Shown: piece by piece, positions 26,962-35,385 of the stretch
Layout of the letters: every line of letters begins with the position of its first letter
How positions within the stretch are numbered: the first letter of the stretch is position 1
Assembly (NCBI GenBank): GCA_944323785.1
Contig: CALUTU010000009.1
Location: 29,616-93,615, forward strand
Source: an uncultured Bacteroidales bacterium
GTDB lineage: Bacteria; Bacteroidota; Bacteroidia; Bacteroidales; UBA932
Direction: 5' to 3'
Length of the DNA stretch: 64,000 nucleotides
Made by a program: the position numbers and the translations under genes
Notes under the pieces: model-generated
Told to the model about the DNA's origin: nothing
What the model saw: only the letters and a program-made list of their open reading frames with translations
Databases searched by the model: none

Positions 26962-27935
26962 TTGCGGCGGTAGGTTATCTGGGTTGCGAACTCCTCGAGC
27001 AGGGAGAGCTTCTGCGTTCCGAGGGATAGTCCCTCGACAGTCTCCATTGCCCTATGGAAATAGTGCTCTATGGCCTTCTCGGCATTGTCCTTGACTCCAA
27101 GCTCCGTAAACAGCTGCTGAGCCGCAGCGATCTTCTCCGCCGCACGGTCCTCACCCATCCGGAATATCTGCTCGAAACGCGACCTCTGCTCTCCGACAGC
27201 CAGACGGGCAGCCTCAATGTAGAGCCACGTCTTCTTGTTATTCATGATATCCCCTCCGATATTCTTGCCGAAGACAGCGGGATCCCCGAAAGTGTCCAGA
27301 TAGTCATCCGTTATCTGGAAAGCCAGACCCAGATCATAGCCGTACTGATACAGGGCCTCGGCCGACTTCACGTCAGCTCCGCCGAGCACCGCACCCATCC
27401 TGGCCGCACCGGCTATCAGGGCCGAGGTCTTCAGTCCTATCATCATGATATAGTCGTCCATAGTGACTACCGGCATCGTCTCATAATTCATGTCGTACTG
27501 CTGGCCCTCACACACTTTCCTGGCGGTATCACTGAATATCTCCAGCACAGCTCGCAGTTTGTCCGAAGGTGCCTTGCTTACATACTCATAGGCCTGGATT
27601 GACATCACGTCTCCGGAAAGGATAGCGATATTCTCGTTCCATTTCTTATAGACGGTGAGCTGCCCTCGCCTGAGGTCCGCCCTGTCCATGATATCATCGT
27701 GTATCAGAGTAAATGAATGGAATATCTCCAGGCCGAGGGCGGGATACACCTGCGAGGCATTTATCTCGTCCGAAAAGAGCGAGCATGCCAGCAGGGCCAG
27801 ACGCGGACGGATCCGCTTGCCGCCGATGGACATGGTGTATTCTATAGGTCTGTAAAGTTCCTCCGGCTCCCCTTTCAGGTCCAGGGTGCCAATCCCGTTG
27901 GATACTATCTTGTCAATTTCAGCTAAGGTGTACAT
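26958..27935 (-). CDS. polyprenyl diphosphate synthase
   Basis: A 325-residue trans-isoprenyl diphosphate synthase that condenses IPP with allylic diphosphates. Both aspartate-rich motifs are intact: DDIMD (80-84) and DDYLD (210-214), along with GGKRIRP near 38. Chain length cannot be assigned safely; a short-chain (farnesyl/geranylgeranyl) enzyme is likely from size and context, but an octaprenyl type is possible. It overlaps the U32 gene by 4 bp. TATATTTG (27960-27967, minus) is a likely -7 box, with its predicted start about 18 bp before the ATG. Confidence 0.88.
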   Translation of the reverse strand: MYTLAEIDKIVSNGIGTLDLKGEPEELYRPIEYTMSIGGKRIRPRLALLACSLFSDEINASQVYPALGLEIFHSFTLIHDDIMDRADLRRGQLTVYKKWNENIAILSGDVMSIQAYEYVSKAPSDKLRAVLEIFSDTARKVCEGQQYDMNYETMPVVTMDDYIMMIGLKTSALIAGAARMGAVLGGADVKSAEALYQYGYDLGLAFQITDDYLDTFGDPAVFGKNIGGDIMNNKKTWLYIEAARLAVGEQRSRFEQIFRMGEDRAAEKIAAAQQLFTELGVKDNAEKAIEHYFHRAMETVEGLSLGTQKLSLLEEFATQITYRRK

Positions 27936-27959
27936 AGTTTTTCAATCGTGCAAATCATG

Positions 27960-27986
27960 CAAATATAGCGAAAATTTGTATCTTCG
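27960..27986. promoter_or_regulatory. divergent promoters of prenyl synthase and rsgA
   Basis: The minus strand has TATATTTG (27960-27967) ahead of the prenyl synthase. The plus strand has TATCTTCG (27979-27986), one base off consensus, 17 bp before rsgA. The two cores are 11 bp apart. Confidence 0.5.
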
Positions 27987-28003
27987 CGCCACAAAAGAAG
28001 CAC

Positions 28004-28975
28004 ATGGGAGAGAACAGAATACAGACCGGGACCGCAACCGTGGTCAAGAACACCGGCAGCCACTATTTGCTGTCGGAGCTGCCTGAATGGCGGCCGTTCA
28101 ATGCGGTAGTAAGAGGCAAGTTGCGGCTGAGCGGCTCGACCGCCACCAACCCCGTGGCTGTAGGCGACCGCGTGGAGTATTCTGTACCGGTAAGCAGCGA
28201 CGGCACATCGGCGGACGAAGCCACCATCACCAAAGTACTGCCGAGAAAAAACTACGTCATCCGCAAGTCCACCAACCTCTCCCGCCAGTGCCACATTCTG
28301 GCGTCCAACATCGATATGGCCTACCTCATAGTCACGCTTGACTGTCCCGAGACCAAGTGGCCCTTCATCGACCGCTTTCTCGTCACCTGCGAGGCCTATA
28401 AAGTACCCGTCACCATCATCCTCAACAAGACAGACCTCTATAGGGACAACGAGGAACTGGCTGCAAAGAGCGAGCTCTTTCACAGCATCTACACCGACGC
28501 CGGATACTCGATAATGGACATCTCTGCCCTCACAGGCGAAGGTATTGACGACCTGCGGGTAAAATGCAACGCGGGCGGCATCTCCATGTTCAGCGGAGTA
28601 TCCGGAGTGGGCAAATCCTCGCTTATCAAGGCAATAGACCCGTCTCTCGACCCCAGGACATCGGAGATATCGGACAAATACCGGCAGGGAAAGCACACCA
28701 CCACCTTCTACGAGATATATCCCGTTCACGGAGGCGGGTTCATCATCGACACCCCGGGAATCAGGGGTTTCGGCCTGGTGGACATCGAGCCGGAAGAAAT
28801 TTCCACCTATTTCCCGGAAATGCTCCGCGTCGCCGACAACTGCCGCTACAAGCCCTGTACCCACACACACGAGCCCGGGTGCGCGGTAATCCAGGCCGTT
28901 GAGGAGGGCACAATATCGCCCGAACGCTATACATCCTATCTCGGAATGTTGGACGAGGAAGGGAAATACCGGTAA
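28004..28975 (+). CDS. rsgA: ribosome small subunit GTPase RsgA
   Basis: A 323-residue circularly permuted GTPase that acts late in 30S maturation. The motif order is diagnostic: an N-terminal OB fold, then NKTD (141-144), SGVSGVGKSS (197-206) and DTPGIRGFG. A C-terminal zinc finger follows (Cys and His residues in NCRYKPCTHTHEPGC). The start gives the standard length. A MATE transporter follows 31 bp downstream in the same direction. Confidence 0.96.
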   Translation: MGENRIQTGTATVVKNTGSHYLLSELPEWRPFNAVVRGKLRLSGSTATNPVAVGDRVEYSVPVSSDGTSADEATITKVLPRKNYVIRKSTNLSRQCHILASNIDMAYLIVTLDCPETKWPFIDRFLVTCEAYKVPVTIILNKTDLYRDNEELAAKSELFHSIYTDAGYSIMDISALTGEGIDDLRVKCNAGGISMFSGVSGVGKSSLIKAIDPSLDPRTSEISDKYRQGKHTTTFYEIYPVHGGGFIIDTPGIRGFGLVDIEPEEISTYFPEMLRVADNCRYKPCTHTHEPGCAVIQAVEEGTISPERYTSYLGMLDEEGKYR

Positions 28976-29006
28976 GCCGCATGCCCGCCGCAGAGATTTT
29001 CAGGAA

Positions 29007-30341
29007 ATGAGAAAAGCAGAAAAACGCATAGCTTCCCCGTCTATGAACGGCAGGATTCTCAGGCTGGCAGTGCCGAGCATCCTGGCCAATATCACCGTTC
29101 CTCTGGTCGGAATGGTGGACATCGCCGTATCAGGCCGTCTAGGCAACGTGGCCGCTATCGGCGCCATCGCAGTAGGCTCCATGCTCTTCGACCTGCTGTA
29201 CTGGAACTTCGGTTTCCTGCGGGTCGGCACGGGAGGCCTGACCGCCCAGGCCTACGGCCGCAAGGACATGGCCGGAGCCATAAGGTATTTCGTCCAGGGA
29301 GAATCGACTGCCCTGTTCTCGGCTACTTTCCTGATAGCCATCCAGTGGCTGTTCGTCGAGGCGGCATTTATGTTCATAGACTGCTCGGGAGAAGTACAGG
29401 AACTGGCCCGCAAATATTTCTTCATCAGGATATGGGACGCTCCGGCAACCCTGTCGCTGATGGTCTTCAAGGGCTGGTTCATAGGCATGCAGAACACCGT
29501 CTTTCCGATGATAGTGGACATGACCGTCAACATAGTCAACCTCTCGGCCAGCATCTGGCTGGGCCTGCACACTCCGCTCGGATTCGCAGGAGTGGCCCTC
29601 GGTACGGTCATTGCACAGTACACAGGCCTCATCCTGGCCTCTGTACTGATGCTCATCCACTACCGCAAGCTGTTCAGATACGTCAACATAAAGCGGGACG
29701 TGAAATTCAAGTATATGAAATCATTCTACGTCCTCAACGCCAACCTCTTTCTGCGTTCACTCTGTTTCATGCTCATTTACTGCGGATTCACCTCACTTGC
29801 CGCCCACTACGGCGACGTACAGCTGGCCGTAAGCACCATCATCATGAAGCTGCTGATGCTGTACTCCTACATCCTGGACGGATTCGCATACGCCGGCGAG
29901 GCACTTACGGGACGCTACATCGGAGCCCAGGACAAGCCGTCACTGCACAAGGCAGTCCGCCTGCTATTCATCTGGACTGCAGGACTGGCAGTTATCTCGA
30001 CCGTGGCCTACGGCATCGGCGGACAGTGGATGGTCAGTATGATGACCACGGAGACCGATGTCATCGATGCATCAAGACCTTACATGATATGGCTGGTGAT
30101 CATGCCGGCATTCAGCTGCCTGGCCTTCATGTGGGACGGTATCTTCATCGGAGCAACAGCGGCCAGAGCTATCCGCAACGGCATGATCTGGGCCTGCGCC
30201 TCCTTCTACGTCTGCTATTTCGCCTTCAGGGGCGTCATGGGCATCCAGGCCCTCTACATGGCCTACTTCGCCCACCTCATCGCCCGCGACGTCTACATGA
30301 CCGCCACAGCCCGCCGCCACGTCTTCTCCCGCATCCATTAA
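29007..30341 (+). CDS. MATE-family efflux transporter
   Basis: A 444-residue inner-membrane protein with about 12 hydrophobic helices in two similar halves. The first half opens with LRLAVPSILANITVPLVGMVDIAVSG in two pieces, a typical MATE/DinF-like TM1, and LGFAGVALGTVIAQYTG is the usual TM6 region. Substrates (drugs, organic cations, metabolites) cannot be told. The frame extends upstream into rsgA, but the ATG at 29007, preceded by CAGGAA, gives the family N-terminus. Confidence 0.9.
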   Translation: MRKAEKRIASPSMNGRILRLAVPSILANITVPLVGMVDIAVSGRLGNVAAIGAIAVGSMLFDLLYWNFGFLRVGTGGLTAQAYGRKDMAGAIRYFVQGESTALFSATFLIAIQWLFVEAAFMFIDCSGEVQELARKYFFIRIWDAPATLSLMVFKGWFIGMQNTVFPMIVDMTVNIVNLSASIWLGLHTPLGFAGVALGTVIAQYTGLILASVLMLIHYRKLFRYVNIKRDVKFKYMKSFYVLNANLFLRSLCFMLIYCGFTSLAAHYGDVQLAVSTIIMKLLMLYSYILDGFAYAGEALTGRYIGAQDKPSLHKAVRLLFIWTAGLAVISTVAYGIGGQWMVSMMTTETDVIDASRPYMIWLVIMPAFSCLAFMWDGIFIGATAARAIRNGMIWACASFYVCYFAFRGVMGIQALYMAYFAHLIARDVYMTATARRHVFSRIH

Positions 30342-30433
30342 TGCGGAGAAGCGTCATGCCACATGACAATCGCCCCATGAAGCATCCGTGCCAGCCACAA
30401 TCCACTAACAATCACCACTTTATCTAAAAAGCA

Positions 30434-30471
30434 GATGCTGCATGGCCTGAAAAAACAGGGCATACAGCATC
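30434..30471 (-). terminator. hairpin between convergent MATE and S41 genes
   Basis: A 16-bp stem with two mismatches (GATGCTG ... CAGCATC outermost) and an A-rich loop lies 74 bp beyond the S41 stop. On the minus strand it is followed within 4 nt by TTTTT, so it mainly ends the S41 transcript; on the plus strand the T tract is weaker. Confidence 0.75.
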
Positions 30472-30544
30472 CGTTTATTAAGCAACTCTCTTATTATCAA
30501 CCCATTATACTCAACAAGACTGCTTCATGGGTAAGATGTGCAGA

Positions 30545-32227
30545 CTACTCGGCCTTCTCCTCACCGGCTTCCTGAGATACCGGGAAAGGGACGGTACCGT
30601 CCCATAGCTCAAGGGCACGGGCCAGCTGGGTGTCCTGACGCAGAGCGGATTCGACACCACCACGGCGCAGATAGTACTTCAATGCTATCTCATCCTCCAG
30701 CAGCGGCTTGATGCGGGATTTGTTAGCCAGCAGGAATTCCTCCTTGGTCAGGGAAATGCGGTCCAGCAGTTCCTCCATCTCCTCGGACAACCCTTCCAAA
30801 TTATCACAAAGCCCCTCCTGCTCAGCCACATCCAGCACACCTTCCATCTCTATCTGAGCCTCTGTTCTGACATCGAACTCCTTCTTCGAGGCAAACTTGA
30901 CAAAATCCTCATATTCCTCATCGGTAAGCCTGAATTCCCCGGCAGGAGCTATGCTGTCATGCGCGTTGAAGTACTTTATAGCATAATCGCTCAGGACATT
31001 GCTGTAAATCATGGAGAGGACGGGACGGCTGTACGTATCCGGCTCCACTATGATATCGGGAGTGATTCCGCCTCCGTCATAGACAGGACGCCCGCCCTTC
31101 GTCCTGAACTCCTTTTTAAGAGAGTCAGGGACGGTTCCCACACTGCCGTCCTCATTGCGGTGGCTGTAGTCTATGGCCTGAACACAACGGCCGCTGGGCG
31201 TATAATACTTTGCAGTTGTCACCTTTAAAGAGGTATTGTATCCCACAGGCCTGATAGTCTGCACCAGTCCCTTTCCGTAGGTCCGGATACCGGCGACAGC
31301 AGCCCGGTCCATATCCTGTAGAGCTCCGGCGACTATCTCGGAAGACGACGCCGAACCAGAGTTGACCATCACCATCAAAGGCATCAGGGTGTCCACCGGA
31401 GCAGTCTCGGTCCTGTACTCAAAATGAGTCTCGGGATGCTTGCCTCTGGCCGAGACCACAAGCGAGCCTTTCGGAACGAACATGGAGACAATGTTTACCG
31501 CCTCGTCCATGAGTCCGCCCCCGTTGCCGCGAAGGTCAAGTACCAGCCGCTTCATCCTGCCGTCAGCCTTAAGGGACTCCAGTGCCCTGCGGACATCCTT
31601 GGAGCCGTCCTGGGTAAATCCGCCTATCTGGATATAGCCGGTCGAGTCATTCAGGAACCCATAATACACCACGTCCGGAATATGTATCCTCTCACGGGTC
31701 AGGGCCACATCCACGGTGTCCCCACCGCGCCCCCTGACCACAGTCATGTTGAGCACCGTACCCGGGAGTCCCCTCATCTTCCCGCTGCACTGGTCTACAG
31801 GCAGGTCCTTGGTACTCACTCCTTCGATGGCGACGATGGTGTCCCCCGGATTGAGTCCTGCCTTTATGGCCGCTGAACCCTCATACGGCTCCGCGATGAT
31901 AATATACCCCTGAGGGGTCTTTTGTATCAAGGCTCCCACTCCGCCGTAACTGGCAGTGGTCAGTATGTCCAGATCCTCCTCATTCTCCTCGGGGATAAAT
32001 ACCGTATAGGGATCCAGAGTGGACAACATCGCATCGATACCATTGTGGATAAGCTCATCCAGCTTAACCGAATCCACATATTGAGACTCCAGGGTCCTGA
32101 GAATCATGGACTGTATTTCCAGATACTTCCCGGTATTGAACTCCTCCGACTGCGCATATACGGAGAAAACAGCCGCAACTGTTACCGCTGCGGACATCAA
32201 CGTCTTCTTAAAAATGCCTGTAAACAT
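30545..32227 (-). CDS. C-terminal processing peptidase, S41 family, with PDZ domain
   Basis: A 560-residue exported protease (signal MFTGIFKKTLMSAAVTVAAV..., cleaved near VYAQ). A PDZ domain covers about residues 85-165 (GVGALIQKTPQGYII ... GSAAIKAGLNPGD). The S41 core has the catalytic serine in VNSGSASSSEIVAGAL and the lysine in TYGKGLVQ. The last 150 residues form an extra helical, acidic region seen in Bacteroidetes CtpA homologues. It acts in the periplasm on C-termini of unfolded or tagged proteins. TATTTTTG (32258-32265, minus) upstream is a probable -7 box. Confidence 0.93.
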   Translation of the reverse strand: MFTGIFKKTLMSAAVTVAAVFSVYAQSEEFNTGKYLEIQSMILRTLESQYVDSVKLDELIHNGIDAMLSTLDPYTVFIPEENEEDLDILTTASYGGVGALIQKTPQGYIIIAEPYEGSAAIKAGLNPGDTIVAIEGVSTKDLPVDQCSGKMRGLPGTVLNMTVVRGRGGDTVDVALTRERIHIPDVVYYGFLNDSTGYIQIGGFTQDGSKDVRRALESLKADGRMKRLVLDLRGNGGGLMDEAVNIVSMFVPKGSLVVSARGKHPETHFEYRTETAPVDTLMPLMVMVNSGSASSSEIVAGALQDMDRAAVAGIRTYGKGLVQTIRPVGYNTSLKVTTAKYYTPSGRCVQAIDYSHRNEDGSVGTVPDSLKKEFRTKGGRPVYDGGGITPDIIVEPDTYSRPVLSMIYSNVLSDYAIKYFNAHDSIAPAGEFRLTDEEYEDFVKFASKKEFDVRTEAQIEMEGVLDVAEQEGLCDNLEGLSEEMEELLDRISLTKEEFLLANKSRIKPLLEDEIALKYYLRRGGVESALRQDTQLARALELWDGTVPFPVSQEAGEEKAE

Positions 32228-32257
32228 TATCTTTTATATTCAATTATTCTATTCTGA

Positions 32258-32265
32258 CAAAAATA
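32258..32265 (-). promoter_or_regulatory. S41 protease promoter box
   Basis: TATTTTTG on the minus strand, 30 bp before the S41 start, fits the -7 consensus. Confidence 0.5.
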
Positions 32266-32302
32266 CGAAATCTCTATTCACAGACAAATACAATACCAAA
32301 CT

Positions 32303-32716
32303 TTACATGGGAACGATGATTCCTGTCTTAGTCTCGCCATTCCAAAGCCAGCTGCCACCATCCTCAGATTTGACGCACTCATATACGAAAGTTCCCTGAG
32401 GCATAGAAGGTATTCCCTCCGACACAATACAGACCTCCACCTCAGCCCCTTCTGCCGGCACGAAAGAAATGCCGAAGGATACGACCTGATTCAAATTATC
32501 TGTCTGAATCCTGAATGAAGATCCGTCACTCATCGTTGAAAGTTGATGCTCATACTTATCGTAGACCATCATTGGAGAGCCGTCGCAATACATGCCCGGA
32601 CTATCCATGCTCAGAAAAAGTGTCTGTTCCGCACTCAGACTGTCTTCCTCTCTTGCACACCCTGCTACAAAAGCCACAAAGACGGCCAGGACAATGATAT
32701 ATACTATATTTTTCAT
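32303..32716 (-). CDS. small lipoprotein downstream of M6 protease
   Basis: A 137-residue protein with a clear lipoprotein signal (VAFVAGC). The mature part is beta-rich and acidic, with no family I recognise. Two internal cysteines (MYCDGS and VEVCIV) and one near the end (YECVK) could form a disulfide. It starts 2 bp after the M6 protease stop, so the two are co-transcribed and probably translationally coupled. A protease inhibitor, chaperone or surface anchor partner are possible roles; none is shown. Confidence 0.75.
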   Translation of the reverse strand: MKNIVYIIVLAVFVAFVAGCAREEDSLSAEQTLFLSMDSPGMYCDGSPMMVYDKYEHQLSTMSDGSSFRIQTDNLNQVVSFGISFVPAEGAEVEVCIVSEGIPSMPQGTFVYECVKSEDGGSWLWNGETKTGIIVPM

Positions 32717-32718
32717 AT

Positions 32719-35307
32719 TTATTCCACTGTTTTAATGTACTTTACTATAGTCTCTATTCTATTCCCGTAATCTATTGTCAATTTTATCTCATGCTCAGGG
32801 CCTTCAACAGTAAACTCAACCGCATCTACAGGCACCCCGTCTACATACCATTCAATATCAACCCCGTCAGGAACGTTAGCTGCTTTTAACAGTAACGTCT
32901 CTCCTTTCTCGTAGAGAGAATGCAGAAGGATGACAGGATAAATGGAGGTCCGCTCCAAGGTTGTAAATGTTACGGAGCGAAAGTCTCCCTCTGCAACCCC
33001 GCTCATCTCGGAGACCTTTACAGTATAGGATGTATTACGTTCAAGACCTGCTATGTCCAGTTTCTTAACTTCCAGATCCACTGCCTTCCATGTTTCCGGT
33101 GACTTCGTCTCATACCACTCAACCCTCCATGCAGACGCATCGGAGCCAGGCCATGACACATAAGCAGAAGTCTCATACTCAGTAACATTAACATTGAACT
33201 GAGCCACTCCTGACGCCAATTCTTCCTCAGTATAGACTATCAAATCACATACCGAGGCTCCCCGAATGATTGACAATCCTTTTCTCTGCTCAGGATAGTC
33301 CTGATGAGTCAATACTGCGACATAGGAACCTTCCGGTATTTCTTCTATGTACACTATGCCGTTCATATCAGCAACCGCAGAATAGCATTCATCTTCACTG
33401 GTAATCTTCAGCTCTGCTCCGACAAGGGGCTGTAGAGAAGAATTTGCAATCTTGGCACGGAATATTTGACGATCTTCCACTTTCATGAGATGAGTGTCGG
33501 TGAGACCTCCGTCTTCAGCAGTTACCGTAATTGTTGCCTCGCCTGTCTTGAGTGCCTTTGCCACACCTCTCTCATCTATCTGGATTACGGTAGTATCCGA
33601 ACTGGTCCATAGAACATTCCGGTTATCGGCATTCGCCGGAGTAAGCACTGCTTTTAGCATCACTGTATCGTTGAGCACCACATTGCTGCGACCTTCAATA
33701 CTGACTCCTGTAACAGGATAGTGTTCCGGAGACGAGGTCTCCGCACGAAATGTTATAACACCACCTTCCTCAACAATATTTGTCAACTCAGCATCAATAT
33801 GCGCTCCAGACCAAGAAACATTCTCAGGATTTGACATGGATGTAAACTCCGTCTTGCCGCTCTGACCGGGAAAGGGCATATACGGCTGATAACCGTCAGT
33901 AGAGCCTGGGCGGGCCGTGACAATACGGTAGCATTGATGTGACTTCACATTATTGGGCGAGTTGAAAAGCCATCTGTCCAAAGCACTCTGACCTGCGACA
34001 TAACGCCCTGAACGATCAACATGCCATATAAGCAGTCCATGCCCGCCTAGATACATGTCCCATCCTGAAATATTCTGTCTGTTCTCCAGAACAAAATATT
34101 CCCCATCAGTATCCGTTGGTATAAGGTAAGCCTCATTGGATGACTGAAGATCCTCAAGGGCATAGTTTCCTGTATATACAAGTTCTTCAGGCTCACACCA
34201 GCCGACCAGCATCCTCTCAACAGCACTAAGTGAAGGCGGAGTACGACCTTCATTATTGTAGGATCCGGTACACATCAGAGACCAATCCCACACGCCCTCC
34301 GTATCACCGTTCTCACTTCCATCAGTGTCATAAAAGTCAGGCCATCCGAGCACATGTCCGAACTCATGGCAGAAAGTACCTATACCGGCCATTTGCGGAG
34401 ACCATCCGGCCATATTGATTTCAGAAGTACAGGCATACACCGAAACAGTCTTTCCGTCCAGAACCAGCTCATCTGTCAACTCGGAACGATGCGGCCAGAC
34501 TGTATTCTCCCCGCCTCCTTCAGCCTCGTTGGTTCCAGCATAAAACACAAATACATTATCCACAAGTCCGTCATTGTTGAGATCATAATCCGCAAAATTG
34601 ACACCATACTGGTCATCTGCCAGCTGACATGCGTCAATTATCATATCCTCTGCTCTTGTATCAAGGCCATAATTACCGTTTTCTCCATAATAAGCGACTG
34701 TATTAGGCAAAATAACCGGCCCTACAACATCAAACTGCGGAATAAAACGTCCCCCTGAGTTCTGAACGTAATAGTCTCTGGCACTACCTGTAGCCCCGTT
34801 ATCCGAGTACCCTTCCTGATTGAGCAGACGGTCAAAATCCGCCTGTGCGGAAGAACTGGAAAAATTCTTGTCACTGAAGCCTGCAAGAATAACCAGAGAG
34901 CGGATATTGCCTGTTGTGGGGAAACCGGTATCCAGGCCTATACGGGACATAACTCGGCTGCGCGGCACGCTCGTTCTGGCCTGACGGGCTTTTAATGCCA
35001 AAGAGAGCGGCACTCCTTTTGTCTTGACCGCACACGGCCGTCCGACACGCACTCCGCTGTTCTCAATCCTGTCAGTACCGACCGTCGCATAATAATAGAT
35101 ACCGTCCTTCTGGGTTATCAGATAACCATCAGACGTCGTAGTATAATGAAAATTTTCATCACCATGAACCCGTATGGTCAACGTCGTACCGTCAGCCTGC
35201 GTTACAGTTACCGCTCGGGGAAGCGCCCGAACCGCATAGGCTTGGCTTAATGATGAAAATAACACCAACAAAGTCAGTGTCAAAGAGATAGTGGTAGACC
35301 TATTCAT
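32719..35307 (-). CDS. secreted M6-family metalloprotease with Ig-like and FN3-like domains
   Basis: An 862-residue exported protein. The signal peptide (SLTLTLLVLFSSLSQAYA) has no lipobox. A propeptide-like region (VRVGRPCAVK nearby) precedes the M6 catalytic domain, which has DYDLNNDGLVDNVFVFYAG and the zinc motif HEFGHVLGWPD (H-E-x-x-H, third ligand D) at about 314-324. C-terminal modules are a Big_2-type Ig fold (RNVLWTSSDTTVIQIDERG), a carboxypeptidase-regulatory-like fold and an FN3-like fold. No type IX sorting domain was recognised. The start at 35307 places the signal peptide directly at the N-terminus. Likely role: extracellular protein degradation. Confidence 0.88.
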   Translation of the reverse strand: MNRSTTISLTLTLLVLFSSLSQAYAVRALPRAVTVTQADGTTLTIRVHGDENFHYTTTSDGYLITQKDGIYYYATVGTDRIENSGVRVGRPCAVKTKGVPLSLALKARQARTSVPRSRVMSRIGLDTGFPTTGNIRSLVILAGFSDKNFSSSSAQADFDRLLNQEGYSDNGATGSARDYYVQNSGGRFIPQFDVVGPVILPNTVAYYGENGNYGLDTRAEDMIIDACQLADDQYGVNFADYDLNNDGLVDNVFVFYAGTNEAEGGGENTVWPHRSELTDELVLDGKTVSVYACTSEINMAGWSPQMAGIGTFCHEFGHVLGWPDFYDTDGSENGDTEGVWDWSLMCTGSYNNEGRTPPSLSAVERMLVGWCEPEELVYTGNYALEDLQSSNEAYLIPTDTDGEYFVLENRQNISGWDMYLGGHGLLIWHVDRSGRYVAGQSALDRWLFNSPNNVKSHQCYRIVTARPGSTDGYQPYMPFPGQSGKTEFTSMSNPENVSWSGAHIDAELTNIVEEGGVITFRAETSSPEHYPVTGVSIEGRSNVVLNDTVMLKAVLTPANADNRNVLWTSSDTTVIQIDERGVAKALKTGEATITVTAEDGGLTDTHLMKVEDRQIFRAKIANSSLQPLVGAELKITSEDECYSAVADMNGIVYIEEIPEGSYVAVLTHQDYPEQRKGLSIIRGASVCDLIVYTEEELASGVAQFNVNVTEYETSAYVSWPGSDASAWRVEWYETKSPETWKAVDLEVKKLDIAGLERNTSYTVKVSEMSGVAEGDFRSVTFTTLERTSIYPVILLHSLYEKGETLLLKAANVPDGVDIEWYVDGVPVDAVEFTVEGPEHEIKLTIDYGNRIETIVKYIKTVE

Positions 35308-35352
35308 ATTCCAGTAAATTATCATCTAAAATACCGGACATCTGCTGCATTG

Positions 35353-35376
35353 CAAATATATTATTTATTATCTTTG
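35353..35376. promoter_or_regulatory. divergent promoters of M6 protease and TPR regulator
   Basis: Minus strand TATATTTG (35353-35360) faces the M6 gene; plus strand TATCTTTG (35369-35376) faces the regulator, only 8 bp away. The plus box ends 9 bp before the regulator ATG, so that mRNA would have almost no leader. Confidence 0.6.
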
Positions 35377-35385
35377 TTGATACCT

